Below, piece after piece: positions 7,937 to 15,722 of a stretch of DNA of 64,000 bases. Origin of the DNA: Microbacterium sp. A20 (GTDB taxonomy: Bacteria > Actinomycetota > Actinomycetes > Actinomycetales > Microbacteriaceae); contig NZ_SSDF01000085.1 of NCBI RefSeq assembly GCF_004794515.1, forward strand, positions 60,006-124,005, written 5' to 3'. The notes under the pieces were generated by a model that was given only the letters and a program-made list of their open reading frames with translations, was not told where the DNA came from and did no database searches. Made by a program: the position numbers and the translations under genes. The stretch's first letter is position 1. Every line of letters starts with the position of its first letter.

Positions 7937-9289
7937 ATGGCTCAGGCACCCGATCGCGACGTCGTCTCCGACCGCATCACCGGTTCCACCGCCGCCGAGA
8001 TCTCCGAGAGCGTGCGCGATCTCGTGGAGCGCGGCGAGATCGCCCCGGGCGATCATCTTCCCTCGGTGCGAGCGCTCGCGACGCGGCTCGGCGTCAACCG
8101 CAACACGGTGCTCGCTGCCTACCGTTCGCTGGTCACGGCGCGCATCGCGATCACGGGCGGTCGCACCGGCACGACGGTGCTCGGTCCCGCGCAGAACCCT
8201 GACGAGGGCTTCACCGCGGGGACGGTGCTCCGCGACATCGGCAGCGGCAATCCCGATGCCGCGCACCTTCCTGACCTCGCCGCCGCCTTCGCCGGTGTAG
8301 AGCCCGCGCACGTGCTCTACGGGGAATCCGTGATCGACCCCGCCCTGGCCGAATGGGCTACGGAGTGGATCGCCGCAGACCACCCTCGCCCGTTCCGTCT
8401 GTCGATCACCGCCGGGGCCGTGGACGCCGTCGAGCGCCTGCTCGCCCAGAGCCTGGTCCAGGGCGACCGCATCGGCCTCGAAGACCCGTGCTTCCTCTCC
8501 AGCATCCACACCGCACGCCTCGCCGGATACGCGCCCGTCGCGATCCCCGTCGACCGCGAGGGCATGACGGTCGAGGGGCTGCGCACCGCCCTGGAGAGCG
8601 GGGCCCGCGCGATCGTCTGCACGCCGCGCGCGCACAACCCGACCGGGGTCGGCATCACCGCGACGCGGGCGATGGCTCTTCGCGAGGTGCTCGCCGACCA
8701 CCCGCACGTCCTGATCATCGAAGACGATCACTTCTCCCTGCTCTCCACGACGCCGTACTCGAGCATCATCGCGCCGACGCACGAGCGGTGGGCGCTGGTG
8801 CGCTCGGTGTCGAAGTTCCTCGGACCCGACATGCGCCTCGCCGTCACGGCATCCGATCCGGTCACCGCGAACCGGCTGGCCCTGCGGCTCAGCCCTGGCA
8901 CGATGTGGGTGAGCCATGTGATGCAGCGGCTCGCCGCCGGGATGCTGCGCGATGCCGCCACGCAGAGTTCGATCGCGGAAGCCGGCGCACACTACGCGGC
9001 ACGCAACCGCGCGTTCGTCGCGCTGCTGGCCGCACGAGGAGTGCGCGCGCAGAGCGACGACGGACTCAACGTCTGGGTCGACGTCGAGGGCGATACCGCC
9101 GAGGCCGCCCGTCTTCTGGCGGTGCGGGGCTGGCTGGTCCGCTCCGGTGCGGAGTTCGCGCTCGATCCGGAGAGCTCGCCCGGCGGCTCGCGCCTGCGTC
9201 TGACCGTGCACGACCTCGACGACGCCGATGCACAGCGTCTCGTCGACGACCTCGCCACCGTCATCGCCGGCGTGCGGGCCGAGGCATGA
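7937..9289 (+). CDS. MocR/PtsJ-type PLP-dependent transcriptional regulator
   Basis: 450 aa fusion of a GntR winged helix (about 17-80: GDHLPSVRALATRLGVNRNTVLAAYRSL) and a fold-type-I aminotransferase domain (about 95-448). PLP-binding residues are kept: HNPTG (233-237), IIEDDHF (260-266) and the Schiff-base lysine in SVSKFLGPDMR (K293). MocR proteins use PLP as a ligand and often control vitamin B6 or amino-acid genes; PtsJ of Salmonella, which represses pdxK, is a studied relative by architecture. Its stop overlaps the start of the aminotransferase at 9286 (ATGA), and its own promoter carries the operator also found at two PLP-related loci in this window. Autoregulation is inferred. Confidence 0.88.
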   Translation: MAQAPDRDVVSDRITGSTAAEISESVRDLVERGEIAPGDHLPSVRALATRLGVNRNTVLAAYRSLVTARIAITGGRTGTTVLGPAQNPDEGFTAGTVLRDIGSGNPDAAHLPDLAAAFAGVEPAHVLYGESVIDPALAEWATEWIAADHPRPFRLSITAGAVDAVERLLAQSLVQGDRIGLEDPCFLSSIHTARLAGYAPVAIPVDREGMTVEGLRTALESGARAIVCTPRAHNPTGVGITATRAMALREVLADHPHVLIIEDDHFSLLSTTPYSSIIAPTHERWALVRSVSKFLGPDMRLAVTASDPVTANRLALRLSPGTMWVSHVMQRLAAGMLRDAATQSSIAEAGAHYAARNRAFVALLAARGVRAQSDDGLNVWVDVEGDTAEAARLLAVRGWLVRSGAEFALDPESSPGGSRLRLTVHDLDDADAQRLVDDLATVIAGVRAEA

Positions 9290-10536
9290 CCGCGGGCAGT
9301 ATGGCGAGCGCGACGCACCGCATCGGACGCTCCTCTCGTCTCGAAGGCGTGCTGTACGACCTGCGCGGACCCGTGGCCGCGCGAGCAGCCGAGCTCGAGC
9401 GGAGTGGCGAGTCCATCCTCCGGCTCGACATCGGCAACCCGGCCCCCTTCGGGTTCGAGGCTCCGGCAGCGATCGTCGAGGCGCTGCGCTCCGCGCTCCC
9501 GCACGCGCACGGGTACTCGGAATCGGCTGGTCTGCCCGAGACGCGCGAGGCCATCGCCGCGCACTACGCCCACCGCCGCGGCTTCCCCGCTCTCTCGATC
9601 GACGACATCACGGTCGGCAACGGCGTCTCCGAGCTGGTCGGGCTGACGCTGCAGGCGCTGCTCGAACCGGGCGACGAGGTGCTGATCCCGAGCCCGGACT
9701 ATCCGCTGTGGACCGCATCGACCGTGCTCTCCGGAGGGCGGGCGGTGCACTATCCCTGCGTCGAGTCCGAGGGCTGGATTCCGGATGTCGCGGCCATGGA
9801 GTCGCTGATCGGCCCGAGCACCGCGGCGATCGTCATCATCAACCCGAACAACCCGACCGGAGCGGTGTACGGGCGCGAAGTGCTCGAGCAGATCGCCGAG
9901 CTCGCCCGGCGTCACGGACTGCTGCTGCTCTCCGACGAGATCTACGACCGTGTCGTCTATCCGGGCTTCGTGCATCACTCCACTGCGCAGGTCGCGCCGG
10001 ACGTGCCCTGCGTCACGTTCGCCGGGCTGTCCAAGACCCATCGTGTCGCCGGCTGCCGTGCCGCCTGGATGACGACCACGGGGTTCGACGCCGACGACCC
10101 GTTCCTCTCGGGCGTCCGACTGCTGGCATCCATGCGGATGTGCGCGTCGGTGCCCGCGCAGCATGCGATCACGGCGGCTCTGACGCAGGATGAGTCGCTC
10201 GGCGCACTGGTCGCTCCCGATGGCCGGCTCACGCGGCAACGGGATGCGGCGCTCGATGCGTTCAACGTGATTCCGGGTGTCCGCGCCCAGGCCGCGGGTG
10301 GCGGGCTGTATCTCTTCCCGCGCCTCGATCCGGAGCTGCACCGCATCGACGACGACGAGCGACTGGTCCTCGACCTCCTCGATGCGGAGCGCATCCTCCT
10401 CGTGCACGGAAGGGCGTTCAACCTGCGCACCCCCGATCACCTCCGGATCGCCTTCCTCCCCGAGACCGACGTGCTCACCGATGCGCTCCGGCGCTTCGGT
10501 GCCTTCCTGAGCGGGTATTCGCCGCCGGGGAGCTGA
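9286..10536 (+). CDS. AlaA-like class I aminotransferase
   Basis: 416 aa, cytosolic, PLP-dependent. The sequence shows INPNNPTGAVY (185-195), LLSDEIYDRVVY (215-225) and the PLP lysine in GLSKTHRVAGCR (K250), the pattern of AlaA/YfbQ, the glutamate-pyruvate (alanine) aminotransferase. The start at 9286 overlaps the MocR stop by ATGA, so translation is coupled; an in-frame ATG at 9301 is an alternative. Being co-transcribed with a MocR regulator suggests PLP- or amino-acid-dependent control. A related branched substrate cannot be excluded. Confidence 0.87.
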   Translation: MTAGSMASATHRIGRSSRLEGVLYDLRGPVAARAAELERSGESILRLDIGNPAPFGFEAPAAIVEALRSALPHAHGYSESAGLPETREAIAAHYAHRRGFPALSIDDITVGNGVSELVGLTLQALLEPGDEVLIPSPDYPLWTASTVLSGGRAVHYPCVESEGWIPDVAAMESLIGPSTAAIVIINPNNPTGAVYGREVLEQIAELARRHGLLLLSDEIYDRVVYPGFVHHSTAQVAPDVPCVTFAGLSKTHRVAGCRAAWMTTTGFDADDPFLSGVRLLASMRMCASVPAQHAITAALTQDESLGALVAPDGRLTRQRDAALDAFNVIPGVRAQAAGGGLYLFPRLDPELHRIDDDERLVLDLLDAERILLVHGRAFNLRTPDHLRIAFLPETDVLTDALRRFGAFLSGYSPPGS

Positions 10537-10549
10537 GCGCCTCCGACCC

Positions 10550-10620
10550 GGTGGAGTGACCGAGTGGCCAGGTCGCGGTCCGCAAGACCGTGCACGCAGG
10601 TTCGATTCCTGCCTCCACCT
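10550..10620 (+). tRNA. tRNA-Cys (GCA), with unusual C33
   Basis: A 71-nt cloverleaf folds completely. Acceptor GGTGGAG/CTCCACC; D arm ACC/GGT; anticodon stem GCGGT/ACCGT (first pair G-U); loop CCGCAAG giving anticodon GCA; T arm GCAGG-TTCGATT-CCTGC; discriminator U. There is no encoded CCA. Position 33 is C, where nearly all tRNAs have U. It lies between the AlaA-like gene and the DegT aminotransferase on the same strand. Confidence 0.85.
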
Positions 10621-10664
10621 CAGACCGGGCTCGAGAGAGCCGACGCCGACGAAGGGCATCCCTC

Positions 10665-11777
10665 ATGGACGACGCTTTCATCCCCGCAGCCAAACCGCTC
10701 ATCGGCGACGAGGAGGTGGCGGCCGTCGAGCGAGTTCTGCGCAGCGGGATGCTCGCGCAGGGCCCGGAGGTCGCCGCGTTCGAGGCGGAGTTCGCGGAGC
10801 AGTTCCTGCAGGGGCGCACTGCCGTCGCGGTCAACTCGGGCACGAGCGGGCAGCTGCTGGGCCTGATCGCTTCGGGGGTGGGCCCGGGAGACGAGGTGAT
10901 CGTGCCCTCGTTCACGTTCGCCGCGGTGGCGAACTCCGTCGTCCTCGCGGGTGCGACCCCGGTGTTCGTCGACATCGAGCCGGTGCACTTCACCCTCGAT
11001 CCGGCGCGGGTGCGCGCGGCGATCACCCCGCGGACGAAGGGCATCATGCCGGTGCATCTGTACGGGCACCCGTTCCTCGTCGACGAGATCGAAGCCGTGG
11101 CGGCCGAGCACGGTCTGGCGATCTACGAGGATGCGGCGCAGGCGCACGGCGCGGCCTGGCGCGGTCGTCCGGCCGGCACCATCGGCGCGTTCGGGATGTT
11201 CAGCCTGTATCCGACCAAGAACATGACGGCCATCGAAGGCGGCATCGTCGCGTGCGCGGACGAGGACATCGCCCGCACCGTGCGGCTGCTGCGCAACCAG
11301 GGGATGGAGACGCAGTACGCGAACGAGATCGTCGGGTACAACAACCGGATGAGCGAGGTGCATGCGGCCGTGGGGCGCGTGCAGCTGCGCAAGGTGGGGG
11401 AGTGGACCCGGCAGCGGCAGCGGAACGCGGCAGTGCTGGATGCGGCGCTCGCCGGCATCGACGGGCTCACGATCCCGCGGGTCGCCGACGGCGTCGAGCA
11501 CGTGTATCACCAGTACACGGTGCGCATCGCCGACGGTGAGCGCGACCGCGTGCGAGATGCCCTGCGCGACGAGCACGCGGTCGGAGCGGGCGTCTACTAC
11601 CCGATCCCCAACCACCGGCTGCCCTCGCTGCAGCGGTACGCCCCGGAGGCCGACCTGCCCGAGACCGAGCGGGCCGCGCAGGAGGTGCTCTCGATCCCGG
11701 TGCACCCGTCGCTCACGCCCGACGACCTCGGCCGGATCGTCAGCGGCCTCGAGGTTGTGATGTCGGCCGGCGGATGA
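10665..11777 (+). CDS. DegT/DnrJ/EryC1/StrS-family aminotransferase
   Basis: 370 aa, PLP-dependent. Family motifs are VNSGTSGQLLGL (57-68), VPSFTFAAVAN (80-90), YEDAAQAHGA (154-163) and the PLP lysine in SLYPTKNMTAIEGG (K185). Enzymes of this family transaminate keto-sugars (as nucleotide sugars) for cell-wall, capsule or antibiotic sugars; some are regulators or dehydratases. No sugar-nucleotide gene sits nearby, so the substrate is open. The gene follows the tRNA by 44 bp with AGGG upstream of the ATG and may be read through from the tRNA promoter. Confidence 0.87.
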   Translation: MDDAFIPAAKPLIGDEEVAAVERVLRSGMLAQGPEVAAFEAEFAEQFLQGRTAVAVNSGTSGQLLGLIASGVGPGDEVIVPSFTFAAVANSVVLAGATPVFVDIEPVHFTLDPARVRAAITPRTKGIMPVHLYGHPFLVDEIEAVAAEHGLAIYEDAAQAHGAAWRGRPAGTIGAFGMFSLYPTKNMTAIEGGIVACADEDIARTVRLLRNQGMETQYANEIVGYNNRMSEVHAAVGRVQLRKVGEWTRQRQRNAAVLDAALAGIDGLTIPRVADGVEHVYHQYTVRIADGERDRVRDALRDEHAVGAGVYYPIPNHRLPSLQRYAPEADLPETERAAQEVLSIPVHPSLTPDDLGRIVSGLEVVMSAGG

Positions 11778-11799
11778 CCGCCGGGCCTCCGCTGCGGGG

Positions 11800-12651
11800 T
11801 CAGGCGGCCAGGGCGAGCCACGCGCGCGGCGAACGGCCGATGCGCTGGGCGAAGACCCGCGAGAACGCCGAGGCGCTGGCGTAGCCGAGCTCGGCGGCGA
11901 CGGTGCTGACCGACATCCCGGCGCGGAGCTGCTCCTGTGCGACGGTCAGCCGCCAGTCGGTGAGGTGGTCTCCCGGCGATCGCCCGAGGACGTCCTTGAA
12001 GCGTGCGGCGAATGCGCTGCGCGACATGTTCGACCGGCGGGCCAGCGACTCCAGGTTCCAGGGGTCGCCGGGTGCCTCGTGCATGGCGACCAGTGCCGGG
12101 GCGAGGCGTTCGTCCGCAAGGCCGGGAAGCAGGCCGGGCGGGAGATCGAGTCGACCGCTGTTGTCGAGCATCCACCGCAGCAGCTGGATCAGGACCACCT
12201 CGAACATGCGGTCGGCGACGAGCGGGCGTCCGCAGCGGACGTTGTCGACCTCGGAGAACAGCAGATCGAGCGCCGGGGCGAGGGCGGCGACCTCGTCGAG
12301 GGGCAGGACGATCGTCGAGGGGAGCGTGCGCACGAGCGGATGAGTGGCACCGCCGTCGAAGTCCAGCGTCGCGCAGGCGAAGTCCGATTCGTCGGTCGGC
12401 GCGTTGAGGAAGGTGTGATCGAGCGGGCGGGGGAAGAACAGCAGGCTGGGTCGCGTGATGAGCTCGCGCTCGGTGCTGCCGTCGGGGCGGCGGTGCGTCA
12501 CCTCCATCTCGCCGCGACGCAGCACGTGCAGGTAGCCATGGCCGCTGCTCGCGGGGAAGACCGTCGTGCCGCACAGGGGGCCGGAGTGAAACAGGCGCGT
12601 GCGCACGCGGAACCGCTCGAGCAGCGCAGTGAGGCGGTCGACGGAGGGCAT
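11800..12651 (-). CDS. AraC-family regulator with cupin effector domain
   Basis: 283 aa from ATG 12651, chosen because relatives start at this point (MPSVDRLTALLERFRVR); an in-frame ATG at 12678 would add nine residues. The N-terminal half is a cupin-6 type beta-barrel (GYLHVLRRGEMEV, LLFFPRPLDHTF). The C-terminal 100 residues have two AraC helix-turn-helices (NLESLARRSNMSRSAFAARFKDVLGRSP and VSTVAAELGYASASAFSRVFAQRIGRSP). Homologues commonly sit divergent from an AhpD/peroxidase-like or oxidoreductase gene, as here. The ligand is unknown. A 20-bp palindrome at 12731 lies between the two genes. Confidence 0.85.
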   Translation of the reverse strand: MPSVDRLTALLERFRVRTRLFHSGPLCGTTVFPASSGHGYLHVLRRGEMEVTHRRPDGSTERELITRPSLLFFPRPLDHTFLNAPTDESDFACATLDFDGGATHPLVRTLPSTIVLPLDEVAALAPALDLLFSEVDNVRCGRPLVADRMFEVVLIQLLRWMLDNSGRLDLPPGLLPGLADERLAPALVAMHEAPGDPWNLESLARRSNMSRSAFAARFKDVLGRSPGDHLTDWRLTVAQEQLRAGMSVSTVAAELGYASASAFSRVFAQRIGRSPRAWLALAA

Positions 12652-12730
12652 ACCTCCAGTATCTGGACGATCCGTCATGAATGCAAGACGTTCTGGTGCG
12701 CATCGTCCGACGGTACCCGGAAGACTCGAG

Positions 12731-12750
12731 GTGAGGCCGATCGGCCTCAC
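12731..12750. promoter_or_regulatory. 20-bp perfect palindrome between AraC and AhpD genes
   Basis: GTGAGGCCGA and TCGGCCTCAC form an uninterrupted perfect palindrome, 23 bp before the AhpD start. It could be an operator, or a stem in the 5' UTR close to the ribosome-binding site AAGGAG at 12761. Confidence 0.5.
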
Positions 12751-12772
12751 TCGGCTAACGAAGGAGCATCAC

Positions 12773-13318
12773 ATGCCCAACGTCTCACTCATCGAACGCG
12801 AAGCGGCCACCGGTCCCGTCAAGGAGCAGCTCGACCAGATCCATGGTGCCTTCGGCACCGTGCCGGCGATGTTCCGCGCCGTCGCCAACTCCCCGGCTGC
12901 CCTGACGAGCATGTGGAGCGCATTCGGTGCGTACGGGGGCGGCACCCTCGGTGCGGCGCTCGGCGAGCAGATCGCCGTGGCGGTCGCCGACCGCAATTCG
13001 TGCGACTACTGCCTCGCCGCGCACACCGCGCTCGGCAAGAAGGCCGGCCTGACGCGCGAGACGCTCGCCGCAGCACAGCTCGGCGAGTCCGACGATCCGC
13101 GCACCGCGGCGCTGCTCGCGTTCGCGCTGAAGCTCGTCGACGCCCGCGGTCAGGTGTCTGCGGCCGATGTCGACGCGGTCCGCGCGCAGGGGTGGAACGA
13201 CGAGCAGATCGTCGAGACCATCGGTCAGGTGGCGCTGAACCTGTTCACGAACTACGTGAACATCGCCCTCGACGTCCCGGTGGACTTCCCGAGCGTGGCA
13301 CTGCGCCGCGCGAGCTGA
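12773..13318 (+). CDS. AhpD-like carboxymuconolactone decarboxylase family protein
   Basis: 181 aa. The AhpD active-site signature CDYCLAAHT (C77, C80, H84) is present, the redox CxxC plus His that reduces peroxides or their carrier proteins. Length suits a single-domain peroxidase-related enzyme. AAGGAG precedes the ATG at 12773. It is transcribed divergently from the AraC regulator, which presumably controls it. No ahpC or peroxiredoxin gene lies near, so the partner is unknown. Confidence 0.85.
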   Translation: MPNVSLIEREAATGPVKEQLDQIHGAFGTVPAMFRAVANSPAALTSMWSAFGAYGGGTLGAALGEQIAVAVADRNSCDYCLAAHTALGKKAGLTRETLAAAQLGESDDPRTAALLAFALKLVDARGQVSAADVDAVRAQGWNDEQIVETIGQVALNLFTNYVNIALDVPVDFPSVALRRAS

Positions 13319-13331
13319 AACGCCGCAGAGA

Positions 13332-13361
13332 AAGGGCCGGGTCCGTGAGGTCCCGGCCCTT
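13332..13361. terminator. Bidirectional terminator between convergent genes
   Basis: AAGGGCCGGG (13332-13341) and CCCGGCCCTT (13352-13361) form a perfect 10-bp stem with a 10-nt loop in the 55-bp gap between the converging AhpD and amidotransferase genes. Confidence 0.7.
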
Positions 13362-13373
13362 CGTCGTGCCTGC

Positions 13374-14114
13374 CTAGCCCGCGTCGGTGGAGCGTGCCCG
13401 GCCTTCGACGTCGTCCAGCCAGGCGCCGATCGCGGTGCGAGCAGCGGCCTCGAGCCGCGGACCGTGGTTCCTGGCCTGCTCGCGTATCGTGCGCGGGTCG
13501 ATGCCGTGGTGATGCAGTTCGTGCGCGTGTCCGATGAGCCAGTTCCCGATCGTGCGATGGTCGGCCTCGAGGTGGAACTGCAGTGCGAGCACGGCGTCGG
13601 TGCAGAACGCCTGGTTCGGGAAGTCCGGAGTGCGAGCCAGATGGCGGGCGCCGTCGGGAATGGTGAAGGCATCGCCGTGCCAGTGCAGGACGGGAAGTCC
13701 GTCGAGGGGGCGGAGGGGGGAGTCGTGCCCTTCCTTGGTGAGCTGGAGCGGGGCATAGCCGATCTCCACCGCACCCGTCGGACGCACCTCGGCGCCCATC
13801 TCCTCGGCGATCAGCTGTGCACCCAGGCAGATGCCCAGCAGTGCCCGGCCCTGGCGCAGCCGGTGGGCGATCGCCTCCTTCGACGCGTGCAGGAACGGAT
13901 AGGTCGCGGTGTCGTACCCCCCGATCGGGCCACCCAGCACGATGAGCAGGTCGGCATCGTCGACGCGCTCGATGTCGATCGCCTGCGTGCCGAGGTCGAC
14001 GTACTCCACGTGATAGCCGCGCTCGATCAGCAGCGGTTCGAGGATGCCCAGATCTTCGAAGTGCACGTGCCGGAATGCGAGGGCGAGGCGTGGCGGCGAT
14101 GCGGGGGTGGTCAT
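13374..14114 (-). CDS. Class I glutamine amidotransferase (GuaA-N/YfeJ-like)
   Basis: 246 aa. The triad is visible: nucleophile Cys96 in LLGICLGAQLIAEEMG, and His181/Glu183 in LQFHLEAD, with an oxyanion GGPIGGYD (61-68). This is a free-standing class I glutaminase domain, of the GMP-synthase-like type of unknown acceptor (for example YfeJ). It is not PdxT: it is longer and lacks the PdxT sequence pattern. Its start lies 43 bp from the operator at 14163, which it shares with the divergent HAD gene, so it may belong to the same PLP-responsive regulon. Confidence 0.8.
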   Translation of the reverse strand: MTTPASPPRLALAFRHVHFEDLGILEPLLIERGYHVEYVDLGTQAIDIERVDDADLLIVLGGPIGGYDTATYPFLHASKEAIAHRLRQGRALLGICLGAQLIAEEMGAEVRPTGAVEIGYAPLQLTKEGHDSPLRPLDGLPVLHWHGDAFTIPDGARHLARTPDFPNQAFCTDAVLALQFHLEADHRTIGNWLIGHAHELHHHGIDPRTIREQARNHGPRLEAAARTAIGAWLDDVEGRARSTDAG

Positions 14115-14158
14115 GAATCGGAGTCTCTCGGAGAAAGGGAGGCGAAGGTGTGGGATGG

Positions 14159-14184
14159 TAATTTTGACCTATGCCAAAATTACC
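14159..14184 (+). promoter_or_regulatory. PLP-regulon operator over leaderless HAD start
   Basis: TAATTT (14159-14164) is 6 nt before the ATG at 14171. GGTAATTTTG (14157-14166) and CAAAATTACC (14175-14184) are perfect 10-bp arms, and the core TTTGAC-CTAT-GCCAAA (14163-14178) matches the elements at 7901 and 14909. The start codon lies inside the operator. Confidence 0.68.
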
Positions 14185-14851
14185 ACATGTCACCCGCGCT
14201 GGATCGTGGCAGTTCACGGATGCGGGGCTGCTCTTCGACTGCGACGGCGTGCTGGTGGATTCTGCGGCCGCTGCCGCCCCGGCGTGGGCGGAGTGGGCGC
14301 GCAGCTACGCGCCGTCCTTCGACTTCCTGCGGGACGCAGAGCACGGCATGCGTCCGAGCGAGGTGGTCGCCGCTCTCGTGGGTCGGCGGGCTGCGGATGC
14401 GGCGACGGCGCATCTCGTCGCCCTCGAGATCGAAGCGGCCGTGCACACGACCGAGATCGCCGGTGCCGCGCGGATCGTCGGCTCCCTGCCCTCGGGAGCG
14501 TGGGCGGTCGTCACGAGCAGTAACCGCGCTGTCGCGACGGCGCGGCTGCGGAGCGCGAGAGTGCCCGAGCCGACGATCCTCGTCGCCGCGGAAGATGTCG
14601 AGCGCGGCAAGCCTGAACCCGACCCCTACCTCCTCGGCGCGCGCCGCCTCGGGCGCAGCCCCGAGGAATGCGTCGTGTTCGAAGACTCGGTGCCCGGCAT
14701 CCGGTCCGCACGGGCGGCTGGTGCCGGAGTGGTGATCGGCATCGGGGCCGCGTCGGCGGGAGGTAACCCCGATCTGGTGATCGGCGACCTTCGCGATGTG
14801 CGGTGGCGTGATGGGGTCCTGGCCGTGGATGTGGAGGGCGTCCGCGACTGA
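14171..14851 (+). CDS. HAD-superfamily phosphatase (beta-PGM/gph-like)
   Basis: 226 aa. HAD motifs are all present: DCDGVLVDS (D23 nucleophile, D25), TSSN (motif II), GKPEPDPY (motif III Lys) and FEDSVPG (motif IV acidic). The small helical cap fits subfamily IA sugar-phosphate phosphatases/mutases. The ATG at 14171 is the only in-frame start codon before the catalytic motif, and it forms part of the operator shared with the MocR and YggS genes. I therefore infer a role linked to PLP or a phosphorylated vitamer or precursor, but the sequence alone does not fix the substrate. Confidence 0.83.
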   Translation: MPKLPHVTRAGSWQFTDAGLLFDCDGVLVDSAAAAAPAWAEWARSYAPSFDFLRDAEHGMRPSEVVAALVGRRAADAATAHLVALEIEAAVHTTEIAGAARIVGSLPSGAWAVVTSSNRAVATARLRSARVPEPTILVAAEDVERGKPEPDPYLLGARRLGRSPEECVVFEDSVPGIRSARAAGAGVVIGIGAASAGGNPDLVIGDLRDVRWRDGVLAVDVEGVRD

Positions 14852-14903
14852 GGCGCGTCGACCGGTGAGTCTGCGCGCATCCTCGATCGACCGGCGGCCG
14901 TGT

Positions 14904-14924
14904 TACGCTTTGGCCTATGTCAAA
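14904..14924 (+). promoter_or_regulatory. PLP-regulon operator over leaderless YggS start
   Basis: TACGCT (14904-14909) is followed by 7 nt and the ATG at 14917. TTTGGC-CTAT-GTCAAA (14909-14924) includes the start codon and is the third copy of the element seen at 7901 and 14163. Confidence 0.68.
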
Positions 14925-15696
14925 AACAGAACGATCGGATGGGGTCGAGGATCGATACCCCACGGCGTTCACCGTCGACGATTTCCACCACAACATCGCG
15001 GATGTTCGGGCGCGTATCGACGAGGCGGCGCGCCGAGCCTGGCGGCGCCCGGAAGAGGTCACGCTGCTTCCCGTGAGCAAGACCGTCCCCACCGAGCGCG
15101 TCAGGGTCGCCATCGAGTCGGGCATGCGACTGCTCGGAGAGAACAAGGTCCAGGAGGCGGTGCGCAAGCACGGCGAGACGACCGACCTCGACGTGTCGTG
15201 GTCGATCATCGGGCACCTGCAGACCAACAAGGCCAGAGACGTCGCCGCTTTCGCCTCGGAGTTCCAGGCGCTCGACCGACTGCGCGTCGCCGAAGCGCTC
15301 GACCGACGTCTGCAGGCGGCCGGACGCAGTCTCGACGTCTTCGTGCAGGTGAACACCTCGGCCGAGGACTCCAAGTTCGGGATGCCTCCGGAGGAGCTGC
15401 CCCCGTTCCTCGAGGCGCTGCCCTCGTACCAGAGCCTTCGCGTGCGCGGACTCATGACGCTCGCCATCCTGACGCCCGACGACCAACGGGTGCGGGAGTG
15501 CTTCTCGCTCCTGCGCACGCTGCGAGACCAGGCCAGAGACGACGCCCCCGACCTCATCGGCGCCGGCGAGCTGTCGATGGGCATGTCCGGCGACTACGAG
15601 ATCGCCGTCGAGGAGGGGGCGACCTGCGTGCGCGTCGGACAGGCGATCTTCGGCGCCCGCGCCCTGCCGGACAGCTACTACTGGCCCGAGGCCTGA
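14917..15696 (+). CDS. YggS/PROSC-type pyridoxal phosphate homeostasis protein
   Basis: 259 aa, single alanine-racemase-like barrel without the second domain. PLP lysine in LLPVSKTVP (K55); further family marks are RLLGENKVQEA, WSIIGHLQTNKA, VNTSAEDSKFG, GLMTLAI and LSMGMSGDYEIAVEEGATCVRVGQAIFG. YggS proteins bind PLP without being enzymes and buffer the cell's vitamin B6 and amino/keto acid pools. It stands alone here, not in the ftsZ/sepF cluster usual for many Gram-positives. The leaderless start inside the shared operator ties it to the MocR gene at 7937. Confidence 0.9.
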   Translation: MSKTERSDGVEDRYPTAFTVDDFHHNIADVRARIDEAARRAWRRPEEVTLLPVSKTVPTERVRVAIESGMRLLGENKVQEAVRKHGETTDLDVSWSIIGHLQTNKARDVAAFASEFQALDRLRVAEALDRRLQAAGRSLDVFVQVNTSAEDSKFGMPPEELPPFLEALPSYQSLRVRGLMTLAILTPDDQRVRECFSLLRTLRDQARDDAPDLIGAGELSMGMSGDYEIAVEEGATCVRVGQAIFGARALPDSYYWPEA

Positions 15697-15722
15697 GACC
15701 GCGTGCGGCGGTGCGGCCGCGT

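Noticed and set aside
10550..11777. tRNA as an integration site of a mobile element
   Set aside because: No integrase, no direct repeat of the tRNA 3' end found in the window, and normal gene content on both sides.
10665..11777. Part of a sugar or antibiotic biosynthesis cluster
   Set aside because: No nucleotide-sugar or glycosyltransferase genes nearby; the aminotransferase stands alone.
13374..14114. PdxT (glutaminase of PLP synthase)
   Set aside because: Class I glutaminase but longer, without the PdxT motifs and without pdxS beside it, despite its PLP-regulon context.
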